DNA of 64,000 bases, taken from contig NC_092675.1 of NCBI RefSeq assembly GCF_964355755.1, forward strand, positions 10,677,312 through 10,741,311. The letters are read 5' to 3'. The translations under genes were made by a program, and so were the position numbers. The notes below the pieces were generated by a model, which saw only the letters and a program-made list of their open reading frames with translations, was not told the DNA's origin and did not search any database. The stretch comes from Antedon mediterranea (Eukaryota > Echinodermata > Crinoidea > Comatulida > Antedonidae). Below, in pieces: positions 1 to 15,300 of this stretch (positions are counted from its first letter, which is position 1; every line of letters begins with the position of its first letter).

Positions 1-3000
1 AAATGGCAGCTAGACGGCATGGACCGGGGCAAGTGGTATTTTTCTGAAATGACTAGACCCTACTCGCCCCAACCCATGTATCGTCATCGCGGTCCATGCC
101 GTTTATAACGTAAGTATTGCCCTATAAATCATGCGGTTATACATAATACAAAACCACCTGATCATAAACAATAAAATACAATTAGCAATAACAATTTTAG
201 TAAAAAAAAAAAGTGTCCACGGCCGCTTATATTACGGGACTAATGGTCGCTACCAAATGCACTAATTAGCTGGAAGAACAAACGCCTTTTGAATTGAAAC
301 GGGAGGAGGTGGCGGCTCACGGCGGAGGTTTTCAACTGTATAAATTGCGATTCGGCGATCCGATCCAATGATGTAAAAAAAATGTTTTTCAGCATGCAGA
401 GCGCAGCATGCAGTTCTCTTATCTTATCGATAGAGGGCGGCCAGGCTATTGAGACGTTTTTACATTTTTATAAACAGCGCAAAATTTGAAATAATATAGG
501 GGCCTTGGCTAGGCCAATCTGAGTTTTGAATATGAATTATTCACAAACCCAATCATTAAAAGGTAGGCCAGGTTGAATTTTATACACCAGTGATTTGCTG
601 TATATTATTATAAAGGTTACTACAAAGTCTGGCACGCATTACTATACTGTATCTGTAGGTTCTCTCTAGGCCTAGTTAATCCCGGCCTAGGGAGGGGACT
701 AGGCCTAGGCTTTACCAGCCAGTTTAAAAACAATTCACCCGTTGCGCGGCTCTGTGGCCTAGCTAGGACTGGGGAATTCGGGACGATTTGGCCCACTTTT
801 GGTTGGACGATTCGGCTCACTTTTGTTGGGCCGAAACGTCTCACTTAGACCAAATTCATATAGGCCTAGGCTAGGCCTACATTTTTTTGGGTTTTTTATT
901 TCAAGGTATTTAACAATCCGTATTTATTGATATTGGCAATAATGTTGATATATAGCCTAGGCTAGGCCTACTAGGCCTAACTAATAGATAAAATAAATTA
1001 CTAGGCCTAAATAAATTATTATATTTAATTTATTACTTTGAAAACTTTGTTTATTTTGTGCATTCGCCAAGGCTGTGGTCAACAGAGAGCGTAACTTGTT
1101 TACATTGTTTGCGTGACTAAAAAAATGATCATTTTCGACAATGCCCATTCTCTCTGAAAATAAAGTTTGGGGAAAAAAGTTTATTTATGCTTATAAAATG
1201 CATATCAAAGCCGATAAATATAAGTCTGCCGAATCCTCTCAGGGCCGAATCGTCCCGCTATCGGACTAGGTCCTAGTGGTGGGTTACCATGAAATGAGCT
1301 ATTTCAAGTTCAGTGTGAAAGTACAACTACAGTACTCAGTAGCATTGTCTGGCCTGGCTGGACTAAAGAATTTACTTATTTTATTTCAACCGGTATCGGG
1401 TAACCTATTTTATGATTTGTTTTTCTGATTTTGTTACTTTCCAAAATTCTGCTGGTCATTTTACAGTTTGAAGCTGTGTAAATATCAGTTTAATACCTTT
1501 AGCTTCTTTCTTTGATTTACGTATCATAAACACATGCAATTCATTACCTTATCACATTGTTTCAAGCTTAACACTTTCAAACAAAAATATGAATCACACA
1601 AACACTATGAGAGGAGGCAGCCTATACGAGCAATTACTCTTTGCTTCCTTATTTCATTTAAGATAAGCACCATTTTGTCAATGTTAACTTACACGTGCGT
1701 AGTCCGATCCATTTTGACGTTCTCGTATAACGCAATTTAAAGTTGAAAAGTGAATGAAATTTGATGGAATTGCTAAAGAAACACACTAATCGGGCAAAAT
1801 TAGTGCGCACTGACGTTTAACGCATAGTGTGCGTGCAAAAACTAGCCTAGGTAGGCTTAGTTTTGTAGGCCCGGCTGGTACATCCATAACGTACGAACAT
1901 CATACGCAAGCTATAGGCCTAGCCTGACGTATAGTTGCTGCATTTATTATCTTTTTGTTTTTGACGGACTCCGTTGATACAAATTGGGGGAAACCCAGTA
2001 TTTTTGCCGAAAAGTTAGAAGTCTTCTATTTGTTTTGGCCTCACGATCAATCGAAAAGTGGGTGAATTACAGAAGAAAAACAAAAATATCATCCGCGCGC
2101 AATGCATGTTCAAGGGATTTATAGTGGGCCGCTAAAATTATTAGAATCGCCTTATTTTTCACATTTTTAACCATTTAAAGACGAAAACAGTTAATAGGAC
2201 CATATAGTATTTATTTTTACTTTAATGTAGTTTGTGACCTTAAATTAGATTTAAACAAGAAATATTTCTTACAAAAAACGCTGCTCGACATTTTAAATTT
2301 AATCATTGTTCTTTCTTCAGATATATTTATGATTAATTATTAAAAAGATGTCCTTTAAAAAAATACATACAAATCAAAGATAGTTCTTTAATTATGATTC
2401 ACATGCCCATTTAAAAATAGTCAATTTTGAACTTTTTTGTGCTGTGTGTGTGTGTGACCTCAACCTGTTGGCATGCAACTTAATACCCTCTAGAGACAAC
2501 GTGACTTCACAACGGTACAACAAGTTAGGAAAATTCTTCCCAGTCTGTTGATTTGCGTCAACCAATCAAAGGCCGAGAATCCAAAATTGTTCAACCGGGA
2601 GCCCTCATAGACTCTATTTTCCCAGACGTTTTTTAGGTCCAGCAGCTGGGATCTATAAATTATAGTCGAGTTTACAAAGTCGCCAAACTGTCGGCCTTAG
2701 ATACAACTGCTGCTTGCTTTAGCTTCTGAATGAGTAGTCTTCATGGGACGTACCTGGCTAGAGCCGCAGCATGAAAACGTATGGAATGGGTCTTTAAGTA
2801 ATATTAACAGTAATAATAATGGTGATCCCAAATAATAATTAATAGGCCTAGCCTAGCTAGACTTATTATATTTAGGAAAAGCCGGAGCCGGACATTAAAA
2901 ATAAAAACAAAGTGCAGGTCTGTGTTTTGTCTTCGGTTACCTTTTACATATGTTGAAGTCACTATCAGAATGTTTTGTTTAAATAGCGCGACGACCTCAA

Positions 3001-3260
3001 AGTTCTGCTACATCTTTGGATCTGCCGTTAGTTACATAAACTGTTACAGCTACTGTAGGCCTTTGACTTTATACGGTAAATATTGTAATCCTAATAATAT
3101 GTTTAATGATAATGATACAACCAGATTGGTTGTATTGCCATGTGCCTGTTGCAAAATTTGTATCTGGAAAACTTCGAGGAAAAACCACTGGAAACAACCT
3201 TCTACGGCCCGTTTTTATTAATTTATAGATTATACAGAGTATGTGTTTTTTTTTATTTAG
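1..3260. other. Upstream of CNTLN exon 1; no exon supported
   Basis: Contains many TAGGCCTAGGC-type motifs, a short (TG)n run at about 2441-2457 and a block (2128-2250) repeated at 50524-50634. The missing first CNTLN exon or exons, and probably the promoter, should be here or further left. I could not find an ATG exon ending in phase 1 with a convincing donor. Confidence 0.4.
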
Positions 3261-3322
3261 ATGAAATTGGAAGGTTACAAGTTACAAACCAAGCACTTAA
3301 TGAAGAGTTAACACAACTACAG
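3261..3322 (+). CDS. CNTLN: CNTLN exon 1 in window
   Basis: Reads [20 protein letters not shown] after a two-base partial codon. A strong polypyrimidine acceptor (ttttttttatttag) precedes it and GTAGGA follows. It matches the coiled-coil stretch just before the ADKEFVW block in human centlein. Confidence 0.85.
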
Positions 3323-6286
3323 GTAGGAATTACATTAAATACTGCAGCCAACTCTCCCAATAATCGCAGGAGTCTTCCAATATTTTGTGTCATCTCCTAT
3401 TTTCCCGCAAAATTAAAATACAATTTCTCTCGATTGTTTAGATATTATTATAAAAAATATCCTCATATTACAACATACACTAATTTATAATTTATACTAC
3501 AGTATCCCAGGTTAGATAGAGATAGTTAAATGGGTTCATAAGATAAATAAATTCATACATTGATGAATAATTACTATTAAAGATGCCAAAATATTTTTCA
3601 TTTTAATAGCGGCCTCTATGGTTTAATGTATTTTTAAAAATGTTATCGCATCCTTTATAGTTTGGACACCTCCCGATATTTAATTTGTTCAAGTTTAGAC
3701 ATCTAGTGTACATATTTAAAATGAAAGCAAGCGTAATGAATAATATTTGCTAGTATATCAATACAATTGAATATAAATCAATGAAATAAAAATAGGCAAA
3801 AAGGGTACAGCAGGCGAATAAAAATGAGTACAATTCAATGTCAATAAATCTATGTTTGTATTTTTGTTGAATTTACACTACAGGCTGACAAGGAGTTTGT
3901 GTGGTCATTATGGAGACGGATGCAGGTTGTAAACCCAAGCATAGCACAAGCTGTTGGAATGGTGGTCCAAAGGTTTACATTAACATTTATGTTTCTATGC
4001 TTAAAGATGTATTGTCCCTTTGACTAATTCCAAAAAAATCATTAAAAAAAAAATATATTTATATATCTTTCTATATTTGCAATATTTTATATCGTAAATA
4101 CAAATTGTAAGTAGTAGTTGTACTAAGGTGACATCGGGTATGAAGCGTCTCACATACGCACAGAGCCAAAATCGCATCTTGGACTTGCACAGTGTATGGA
4201 CTCTAACCTTACGGTTTTCATTAAATATATCATTGCATGCTATCATTCTATATATCTAACTTTCAAACTTTTGCATTCCTCTTTTTTCATTTCATCCTTT
4301 TTATCTTGGTGAAAAGGGAGGATACTACATTTTCCTCCCCTGAGTTTATAGCCTCTCTACTCGAACACAAATAAGATCACAAATAAGATAGTTTAACAAG
4401 AAAATTTTAATCATGTATTTTACCGCCATTTTTCATTTTTACATTTTAATTAACATCGTATCTAAAATTTTAAATGAAAACAAATATTGTTAATACTGAA
4501 TTCAAGCATCTTATTATGTAAATATACCTGTATTTTAACTACTTTAAACACTTACTTTTAATGGTCACAAATGTATGTATATAATATATTCACCAATGAG
4601 AATTTAAATAAACGTGAGATGAACTCACACAAGACAAAAAAAATATATATGTATTTCGAAAAAAATGGGGTCATTTTGAAGTATCATAATAGTTATTAAC
4701 TTTCACCCAAAATTTTTCGAAAAAAAAATCATTTAAAGGGGAATTCTGGGTTTAAAATTGCTTTTAAATATCGTTTATTTATTAAATAAAAAATATTATA
4801 ACAATATAGACATGTCAGAATGAAGAAGTAATAACGAGAAATTAAAAAAATTCATGGAAAGTCTGTTTTTCAGCAGCTTAGGGAAGCTCATTAATATTCA
4901 TGAGATATTCACAAAATCACGTCATCAGTGGATTCCAAACTCGCGACGTCAAGCTTGTACGTTGTGTTCTCTCTCCCCTGTCAACCACCCAATCATTGTG
5001 AAATACATTTTTTGTAGATTTTCTAAGCTAGGCCTAAAGTGTAATAATAACAGTAGTAGCATATATTTATTTGACATTTAATGAAATACAAAATTTAGTA
5101 CAGATTACGGAGTCATAAATTATACTATTTTTATACCTCGAATAGTACAGATCGTATATCGGCTTCACGTACTAGGCTAGGCCTAGCCTAAATCATTTTA
5201 TTCATGGGTGAGAGCCATTTCTGACTAGGGATTCCATGCCACGATGGCTACGTTGAAACATTGGGGCCATCATGGGCCTAGCTAGCCTATTACTAAACGA
5301 TTGGCCCATAAATAACAAAACTCAGTGGATTCCAAACCCATCCTATCAACCAAACTCCTAAACAATCTAAACCTAAAACGTTCTACAAAAATCGGCTGTA
5401 AATATTGAGGCAAAACAAGGTCCGATCGCCGTCCGCACGTATGGTGTCCCGATCGTCTAATAAGTAGGCCTAAAATAGGCCTAGTTTACTCTCCAAAAAA
5501 GCCTGCATCAAGCAAGTAGACCGGTAGTAGGAAGGAGACCTAGCCGATCCGGCCCAGTTAAAAATTGAGCTAGCTAGTGTAGTAGACCCTATGCGAATTG
5601 ATACTACCAGGCCTGTTACTATAGGCGACACTTGTTAAAATTAGCAATACTTATGTTTACAAATATTCCAACTCTCTCATTCGAGCTATATTATCTATAC
5701 CATTCCGGTAGGTCGAGTCGACCTTCAATCAAATACTGTACATCGTTCATGTTGTGATTATAGACGGGGTATACTCGACCCGACCAGTTTGGTATTGTAT
5801 ACTGTATCTGCTTATCACGTGACGATGCCAGGCATGGGCAGAGAGAGCACGTGTATCGTCGTCTCTCGCTCTCCTCGCTCAGCAGGAATGTATACGTTAC
5901 GCTTCATTGATTTTGAAGGCTTTCCCTAAGTGCGAAAATCGGCAAACGTAAAGTGCAAACATATCTAATTTTTCATTGTTTTGATGGATTTTCATAGAAA
6001 ATTGACTTTATAAATGGGAAGACCGACTAAAATTACATCAGATACGTATAATTTTACAAAAGTAATTGATATGGTTAATGATAACGAGTCGTCGGAAGAT
6101 TGAACATTTCACGAATTTCCTATTCTGTAACCACAGTGTGATTTTGCCGTAGCTGCACTTGTAATCTGGCCTCATTTCACAGCCTTCGTTCTGCTTCACT
6201 GGGCGCTTATATAAATTGAAACGTTTACCGTTCAAGAGACAAACAAATATATTTTACATTTTTTACTATTCATTTTAAACCCGGAA

Positions 6287-6318
<32 letters not shown>

Positions 6319-9300
6319 CAAAAATAACTTTGACTTTCATAATGCAAAACGCTTGTTAGGCTACTCTGTATGCATAATCATAAAACTTCCTCGCAATCTG
6401 TTTGAAAACACCTTCTCAACCATGACAAGTTGTAAACAATCCTAATTAGCATCATGCATAATGCATACTTGTGGTTTGAAATCTTTGTTTACTTTTGTTC
6501 GCGACGATTTTCCAGATGAAATGTAATCAAATTAAATTACCTGTTAATTACGTAAACTGGTTGTTTTTGGCTCAAATTTTCGACTTAATTTAAAGAGAAT
6601 AACTTTAATATTACTTTGATATGGCCAATTTAAATTTAGAATATTTTGACCTTCATTTTTTGTTTTAAGGGACAATACATCTTTAATTTAATCATTGGCT
6701 TGTTATTGTCAAGTGTTCAGTTATTTTTCTTAATTTTTTGTTTGTCGCATATTTTTTCTACAGAAGTTAATAACTTGATTAAAACAGCAAAATGGCCTAT
6801 TCAAAGTCTTTTTTCTTTCATGTTTTCGGCGCACAATACTGCAAGTGCAATTTTTTATGCAAGTTGAATTTAGTTATGCTTGTTCTTGCATCTTCATTTT
6901 GCTAGGCGTGACACAAGACTGATCATGTTCAAAAGTCAACCTGTAATGTGCGCCGTCTCTATATATCCTCCTAAATTGTAGCGCTGCTACTGGAAAGAAT
7001 AAGATAGTCTTCCTCATTTTAGCAGCAAATTAATTAAATAAAAGTAATTGTGTTATAATAAAGTAATTTCATTCATGGAACTATGAAATGTTTTATTTTA
7101 TTTTTATCTGCTTCACCTAATAAAATTATTTGTACAATTAATTGCACCCATTAACATTCATTATTTATTGCTTTATTTAATTTGGTGAAAGGAGAAACGT
7201 TCTATTTTCACTCGGCTTTACCTCATGAAATGAAGATGTCAAACATTTATTGCTTTATTATTGTTTTTAAAGGGAAAAAGAAAAGTCGGAAATGAAAGAT
7301 CAAAAAGTTCTTCAAATTTTGCAAGTAAAGGATGATCAAATTGCAGAAAACAATAAGGTAAAATATGTAAATTTGTTATTTTTCTCACGGTCTGTCTCCG
7401 TAAATCATTCATACATGAACTCAAATTGTAATTGGTTTCTTAAGAAATATTTAAAGAAACATTAAAACCGTTTAAAAAACAACAAATATAAGTATTAACA
7501 AATACAAGTTTTTTACATTCTTGGTCAACATGGAATATGATGTACAAAAGTCCAAGGACTTTATCTTTGGAACTCATTGTTGTGATAGCACTATATGTAA
7601 TAATGATTTGTTTTAACTTGAATAGTTTTAAATATTCCAGACGTCTGTACTTATACAATCAGACCTTGATTTATTAAAATATAAGGAAAGCTCCTAATTG
7701 CTCTCCTCAAAGTTTCAAGGAGAGCATTTTGTTTAAAATTTCCCCATAGGCGATTGAAAATTCTTTTTTAATTCTTTGCATATCAATGGATGTAAGACAT
7801 AGAAAATATCTGTCTAAATTTGAAATAAATCCATTGAAAAAAATGTTTATTATTAGGGAGGTCTCGCAACCTTATGAATACGATAATGAAAACGGATATG
7901 TCACACATTTGTGAAACTTTTGAGCTGATCCCCATTTCATATTCGTAAAGCGTATTCGTGTTGACGTATATAACCAGTCATATTCGTAACTACAAAACGA
8001 GTATAGTTTTTGATCTATTTTGCATTTGAATCAGGAATGATTCATGATTATAATATAATTATAGATTATTGAAAGTAATTTACTAAAATGCTAGGTCAAT
8101 TTTGATAAATAGTAGTTTTTAAAGTCCTCACTCGCTTTGATGTTACGCTAGGCCTCGGCAGCAAAACACCAAGCAACACGTACATGTGCTTCGCTCAAAT
8201 TTACCGCAGTCATATTTTTTATGGCGCCCTCAATATTTCGTTGCCATGCAAAACAGATTTTTACTGGCTTACGAAAACGAATACGTGTGCGTGACGTATC
8301 CGTTTTCGTTATCGTATTCGTAAGATTGCAAAACCTCTCTATTGTGACATAGTTTTTGTTTTTTTTAGATTATTGCAGAACTTCAAGAGAAATTGGGTAA
8401 AAGTAGTTCAAGGTAGGGTGGTATTTCTAAACTTATTCCTCTACAGCTAAACAATTTAGAAAATAATAAAGAAAATTTAGGAAAAACTAAATACAAACAA
8501 AATTACTTGATCTGTCTATTTTATTAGTAATGAAAATGCAATTTAAATACATTTTGTCATCAGATCAATTTCAGATTCAGCAAATAAAGAGAAAGTAGAG
8601 GAACTACAAATCAGGAACAAAGAACTTCAACTCAGGAAGGAAGAGACAGAGAGGCTGGTAGGTGTGCAACTCTAATATCGCAATAGATACTTTCCTCTGA
8701 TTTTCCTATTTATTTATTAGGTGATCTTAAAAGATCACCTATGGATATTGTATAAAATCTTTTATTTATTTCTTTGTGTACATATTTTTGTGTACCAATT
8801 ATCAAAGAAAATCTCAATTTTCATAATAACTTTTCCATAATAAACCTAGTCATACGTGTGCGCTTATGTCAACACAGAACTCAACTGAAGGGAACTAGTT
8901 GCGCAAGAGCACTTATGTCAACTTTTGAGCAACTGAACAGAACTAGATGTGCGAGTGGTTATGTCGACACTGGAACTGATTGTAAATAGTTGTGTGCAGT
9001 TACCATAATGTGTGCGCAACGCGATTCATAGTTGTAAGGAACTAGTATGTGTGAGCGCTTATATGGAAACATCAAACTGATTGCTACTACTGGTCACGGT
9101 TAACTTTACTGCACACGTGACACGATTCAAGTTTTCACTTGCGCTCAGTTCCTTTTAACTCGAAAAAATGTGTGCCTTTCAGTTGCAGGCAGTTGATGTT
9201 TTGCTCTTCATACCCTACATGATAAATTGCTTTTATTTCCATAAACTCTAAATGAAACTTAGCAAATCGTGGACTCTGCAATTTGTGTATAAACATACCT

Positions 9301-12300
9301 ACAGTAAAATATTTTGAATCTCTTATGAGAGAACTCCTCAGAATGAACAGTGACCACCAATTGTTTAAACTTAATTAGGGAATTCATGTACATATTTGAC
9401 ATGCAAAATTGTTATGACGTTATCATTTGACCACGCTGGTGGCATTGTAGTCGTTTTATTTAAATCAAGACAAGTTTTAATGTACCCTTGTTTTTCTCAA
9501 CTTTCCTCTAAATTGTGTGTTTTGCAAATTTTGGCTCTGACGATTCACCTGTGTCTGTATAGTTTGTTTTGAGCTACAAAAATGAATCAATGTGCCAAGT
9601 ACCACAAGTTAATGATGACTGGTCACACTGTGGTTAAAAAGTTATCTGTGTTTGTATAATAACTTGTATTGTTTATTACAGCTGGAAGAAGAAATAACAA
9701 AGAGTAAAAGTCGAGAAAAATGTCTCCAAGAACAACTTCAGAGAATAGCAAATGAGAAATCTGGTAATTACCAAAAAATGATAAATAGTATGTAGTTCAC
9801 TGGCCCAAGTACAATAATAGATAATAATATACATTTAAAATTGAGTAGTAGTAACAGTAAAATAATTAGTTCTCTTTTTATATACGAAAAAGGCAAACCA
9901 GGTTATTGATTACTTTTTCTTTTTTTTTTTTGTTCATTAGTAAAATAAACTTGTTATTTGTTGTTTGATTAAAATAATAAGGTTTTAAAAAAGACTGTCT
10001 AATTTCTTTCTACAGTACTCTAGTATATTTATTTGTACATACCAACCATAGAAAAGTTTCCAAAATGTTGTAATTTACTGTGAAAATGGTGGTTTTATAT
10101 TCTCAAATCATATATAAAATGTGTTCTTTTTGCTTCAATCCACTAGGCCTATGTTGTGAATAGATACAATTTAGCTATGAGAATCCATATCTACACAAAA
10201 TGACAATTTTCATTTCAGAGTTGGAAATTAATGTTGAATCTTTATCTCAACGCATCATCAAAGCTCAAGAAGAGATTGACAAACTTCAGGAGGTTAGAGT
10301 AAAGGTACAGTAAGTGATAATAAACTTTAACTGGTGGTCACATAACCTTTATTAACAGCAACTAAACATTTACAGTGGTTTTAAGATGGTTAGAAAGAAG
10401 CATATACAGAAAGAAGTTTGAGGGAAAAAAACTCTTTTACTCTACTCAAATCTACCTACCTACCTCAAAATTAACTTTATAAATACCAATCGTTAGTAAA
10501 TACATGGAAATACTGTACTCTTCACTGTTTTTAATGCCTATCTATATATAAATTCACATAAGGGCAAAATTTGGTAAAATAAAATGTTTACTCGATGGTA
10601 TATAAAGTTGATTCGTACTTCCGGTACTGATTTTAACCACCTGATGTAACCATGTTTACTAATTAAATTGAATTAGATAATTAGTTATTGACAATTAAAA
10701 CAAGTTTAGGATCAACGATTTGCCCCAAATAGGGATGTTTTCCGATCGTGGAATACACTATGGATATCCATCTTGAAAGATACCCTCACACAATAATACG
10801 AGGATGCTTCGCATACCTATCTCCTTCTACGATAATTTTTGTTGATAGCTGTAAACCGGTTGAACAGCATCATAATGTTGAAGACAGGCTGATTAGAATA
10901 AATCAATATTTTGCTAGATTTATTATACGTTTATACAAATGTATCGATTTGCGATGAAAGGAACATTCCAATATAATTATTTGGTTTAACACAAGTACCT
11001 GTAGGTAAATGTATGGGCCCTTGGGGAATAAACCTAAAACCTTTAGATATAGTATTGCAATACTTTAAATACGTATTAACCATTTTTGGTCGCCATTTGA
11101 ATCGCAAATTTCTTACTGTGAGTGTGGGTACTGTTAGATATATAAACACATGTACAAATCAAACTTATTACTGTGAGTGTGGGTAGACCCTACTGTTAGA
11201 TATATAAACGGACAATCTATATTATAAGTGAGAGAGTTTGTACGTCCGTTTGTTTGTTCGTTATAAAAAAATTTTTTACTGCACGTAACCTTACATATGG
11301 GGTATCAAAATGACCGCAATTGTACCGGGAAGGTTGTAAACTACATTTCAACATCATCCGCCACCTAGGATCCAAGTTAGGGACCAAAATGTGGTCAAAA
11401 CCCCCACTTTCGATGTTTGTTCGTTATACAAATTTCTGTTTCTGCACGTAACCATGCATATGGAGTATCAAAATGATGGCAATTGTACCCGGAAGGTTTT
11501 AAACTACATTAAAAAAATTCCCCCCGACTCCTGGGGTTTTTGTGGGAGGGGGAGGGGGGTGGTGTGGTGGTTTGTGATGTCATTTTTGGTAGGGCTCGGG
11601 GTTGTAGGCTATCGAATTGTAAATTATACTACAAAAGTTTTACAGTATTTGAATTATCCTCAGTAAGGCGTTTGGGGAAATATAGATATAGATATATAAA
11701 TAAATGATAAAGACGCTAGTAAATTACCAACTGAACATTTTATTGCACTACAGGCTGTTTCATGAGTATGAACTCAATCTTCAGGTGCTTGGCTCTGAAT
11801 AATAGTCACAAGTGAATACAAAAAGCTATAATGAAGTTGTAAGGCAAACTGTTTATGTGAACAATAGTATGCTAATTAGCAAGTACAACACATCTCTATT
11901 TCCTGGACAGTCTATTGTTAAACCAAATTCCTATTATCTAAATTACTGATACCTTAATAGAAACTTTCTCCTATGTCTACATGCACTGACTAATTCGTTC
12001 CTATGGTTAAGTGAGCTGGTTTCAGGCTTGCATATGATATAATACTTCTCTTGTAAGCATAGATTACACCGTTTGTTAACATTGGAATATGGTTTAAAAC
12101 TTTACACTTCTTTATTATTTGCCATATAATGTTATACTTTATGTTATCATCTTTTAGCTTCCAGATATACTGGCTAAGTGTTGTGCTGTTTTTGTATTTA
12201 ACATTACAGAATGAACTATTATGTGCGTTATATCTACATTTAAATGTGTTTTCGGTTAGTCCGACATATGTTACAGCTTTATCATCACTATTTGTTGTTA

Positions 12301-15300
12301 CTGTAGCCTGATAAACAACACCACTGGTTAGGCATTTCCCATCTAATGGGCATTCATTTCGACAGTTGCATTGCTTGATGTTATCACAGGGCATATCATT
12401 ACGTAATACATTTTTGTTGTGGGCCGATATTACAGACCCTATATTAGGCATGCAGCAATAGCTGATTTTAATGGTATTTCTATTAAATATTTTTCTTAGC
12501 TCATGGTTATGTGGAAAACATTCATCTACAGTCTTTAAGAACTCGTGCCCTATTTTGGTTTTCACGTTGGTACTGTAAGGCGGGTTGAACCAGATGATAT
12601 TTCTTTTCCTTGTCTTCTTCATGTTTTTTTGCGCGCTGGTATTGGTCGGGTTGTACCTCAGATTGTGGTCGTATCCACTTTCATACAAGGCTTCTTTGTA
12701 CGGTTTCTTTGATTCATTGAAAACAGTTTCATTCGAAGAAATGTTTGATAATCTTTTGTTTATGCCTTCAGGGATGTTCTTAATTATTGATGCTGGATGA
12801 TTACTTTTGCAATGAACGTAGCGTGGTTTGTTGTTTTCCTTCAAGTAAGGCTTATAGCTTCCATCATTGAGATTAACCGTTACATCTAGGTAGTTTATAA
12901 TTTTCTTTCAGTCTCTTGGATTGTCTCATTACAGACATCCATTTCCTGTGTGAACATATAAACGTTCTTTACTGTTACTGTGTTCTACTACTATATTTGA
13001 ACATCATCCGCCATCTAGGATCCAATTTTTGAATTTGTCCTGGGAAGAATTTGTTTTTAGAAAAGAGTCTGGTGCTATGTACTGAGAAGGCTTTAAACTA
13101 ATTTTAAAACTCGCCATGAGGGCGGGTATAATTGCTAGTATGCAAATAAACTGTATTACTGACAGTTGCTTCTCAACGTTTGTATTAATTAATAATTACA
13201 AAAAATATAAACATTGTAGTGTTGTGTCGTTACATGTACTTTAATATTTCAATCGACTATGACAGTGACAGTTTTAAAAAAGTATTAAATAGCAAGTGTT
13301 TTACTGTATTTAGTGGTATATTAATTATAGGCCTGAAAAATATTTCATTACTGAGTGGATAAAGAATATATTTAAAAATTGTTTCTCTTTGTACCCATCC
13401 TCTTCCCCATCCCTTAACCCTAAAGTTACATATTAAACACAAATTGGGTTTGTTTAAATAAATCCAAATACAAATTTTGGACTCATTTTATGACAAGTTT
13501 CTCTTTAGGAAGTAGGCCTAATTCTCAGGGTGCTAATTTTGGTTGACTACATAAATCATCGTGTCTATTTATTCGTTTCTGTAAACGACAATGGATTATA
13601 GTGCTGCGGTACGTACATTTGAAATCGCCAGTTTTAACGCTGAAATTACAGTGTATTCCAGAATCATCTGTGGACACGACCTAGATGGTACGCAAGCCGT
13701 AAGCGTACCATCTAGTTATTCAAATAAAGTTAATTGTATACATATTAAAATGGTTCTTCACTGTTCTTATAGGGTCTTGAAAGAGATGTGCAGCGTTTAG
13801 AAAGACGATTAATCCAGACACAAGATGAGGTATGTATGCTAAATTTAGACTAAAATTACAAAACCTTTTGTGATTAATATTTAGTTACCTATGCTCTTAA
13901 ACTGCACAATTTAATTGAAAAGCACAAATATACAGGTTCTCCTGTGTAAAAATGTACTTCAATGTTATTTTTCTCTGTTTATTTTTAAGGTAAAGGTTAA
14001 GTGTGAAGCTCTATCTCAGTCTGAGTCAATTGTAATGAGACTAAAACAGAAGATAAACAAATCAGACGGAGAACTGCACATTGCAAGGTAAATTATATTG
14101 TACAAAATTGCATTGTTCTTCTGTAACTGCTTATCGGATATATGGAGTGGAGTTGTGGCCTGGTGGTTACGATGCTTGGCTGCCAATCCAAGGGTCCTGG
14201 GTTCAGGTCCTGTCATATGTCAGGATTTTTTTCTAATGACAATTTACAACTCCACTCCCAAAGACTTGTAATAAGACTTTGTTAATGTAGAGCATCGTGT
14301 GTATATGTTTGTCTCGTGAACGGATTGCCACCTTTAAGAAGGATAGTGAATGAATTCGCTTATGGTTATCCTTGGCAATTTGCCTAAATAAATAAAATAA
14401 AATAAAAAATAAAAAAAAATATTATTTATATGAGGCCTGGTATCACAAAAGCGGCATAGAGTCACAAATTCAACTTTTCGAGATATTAAGCCTTGAGGTT
14501 CACAATGGAAAACACGACCTAACTTATCCATTTAGAGAATTAATTTTTTTGTGCAAACGATGATATAATATATCACATGGTCATGAAAAAATATCCATAT
14601 ATGATATGATTATACTGTATGTGTATTGTTTTACATATTGCAGAAGTGAATTAAGTGAAGTTAAAGCATCTCACCAACATGGCTTACAGCACTCGGCTCA
14701 GCAAGCAGAACTGATCAGACAATTACAGGCACTTCAACATGACACACAACAAGGTCATAATTTATTATAGGTTTTGGTTAAATTTTACGAGTAGGTTATT
14801 AGTGAAATTATTTGTTTGTGCAAATCCAAAAATGATGCACTTTTTCCATTACAAACTGTGATTTTTATTTCATTCGCGTGTTAGCTGAACATTTCAATGT
14901 GCATGGTTGCTGATAAATGCGTCATAACTCATTTTCTGAACTCTCGTTGCGTAAAAAGAAGAAACTATTCAAACTACTAATTAGGCTGAAGGCCAAGAAA
15001 CTAGAATTTTTTTCAGGATTTGAAAAATGAAAATATGAATATTCATGTGTATAAACTGATGCTTTTGATTGATGCTAAAGCCTGTTTCAACATAGTAGGA
15101 AACAGGCTTTAGACCCGTAGATAATGTTTCTGCTATTAAAAATAGATATACAACAAAAAGTAATTTTAAATTTACAATATTTCTTACTTCTTTTTTTGTT
15201 ACCAACACAGCCATCACCAGTGATCTTGTTACTTAATCGCATCTCAATGCCTAGTATATCATTACATAAAAATATATTAACACATACTGTTTTATCTTTA

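Noticed and set aside
620-844. Minus-strand proline-rich ORF (74 codons)
   Set aside because: Composed of TAGGCCTAGG-type repeats. No conserved motif, no splice context.
3140-3490. A single-exon gene starting MCLLQNLYLENFEEKPL
   Set aside because: Only the EIGRLQ...TQLQ part is conserved. A strong acceptor at 3260 and donor at 3323 bracket exactly that part, so the upstream and downstream residues are intron read-through.
12585-12800. Hydrophobic plus-strand ORF ([20 protein letters not shown])
   Set aside because: Antisense of the Penelope-like element's Lys/Asn-rich coding strand; no independent support.
14140-14230. A tRNA gene
   Set aside because: A tRNA-like head with box A and B motifs is visible, but no full cloverleaf. 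It continues into a SINE body shared with 55270-55462.
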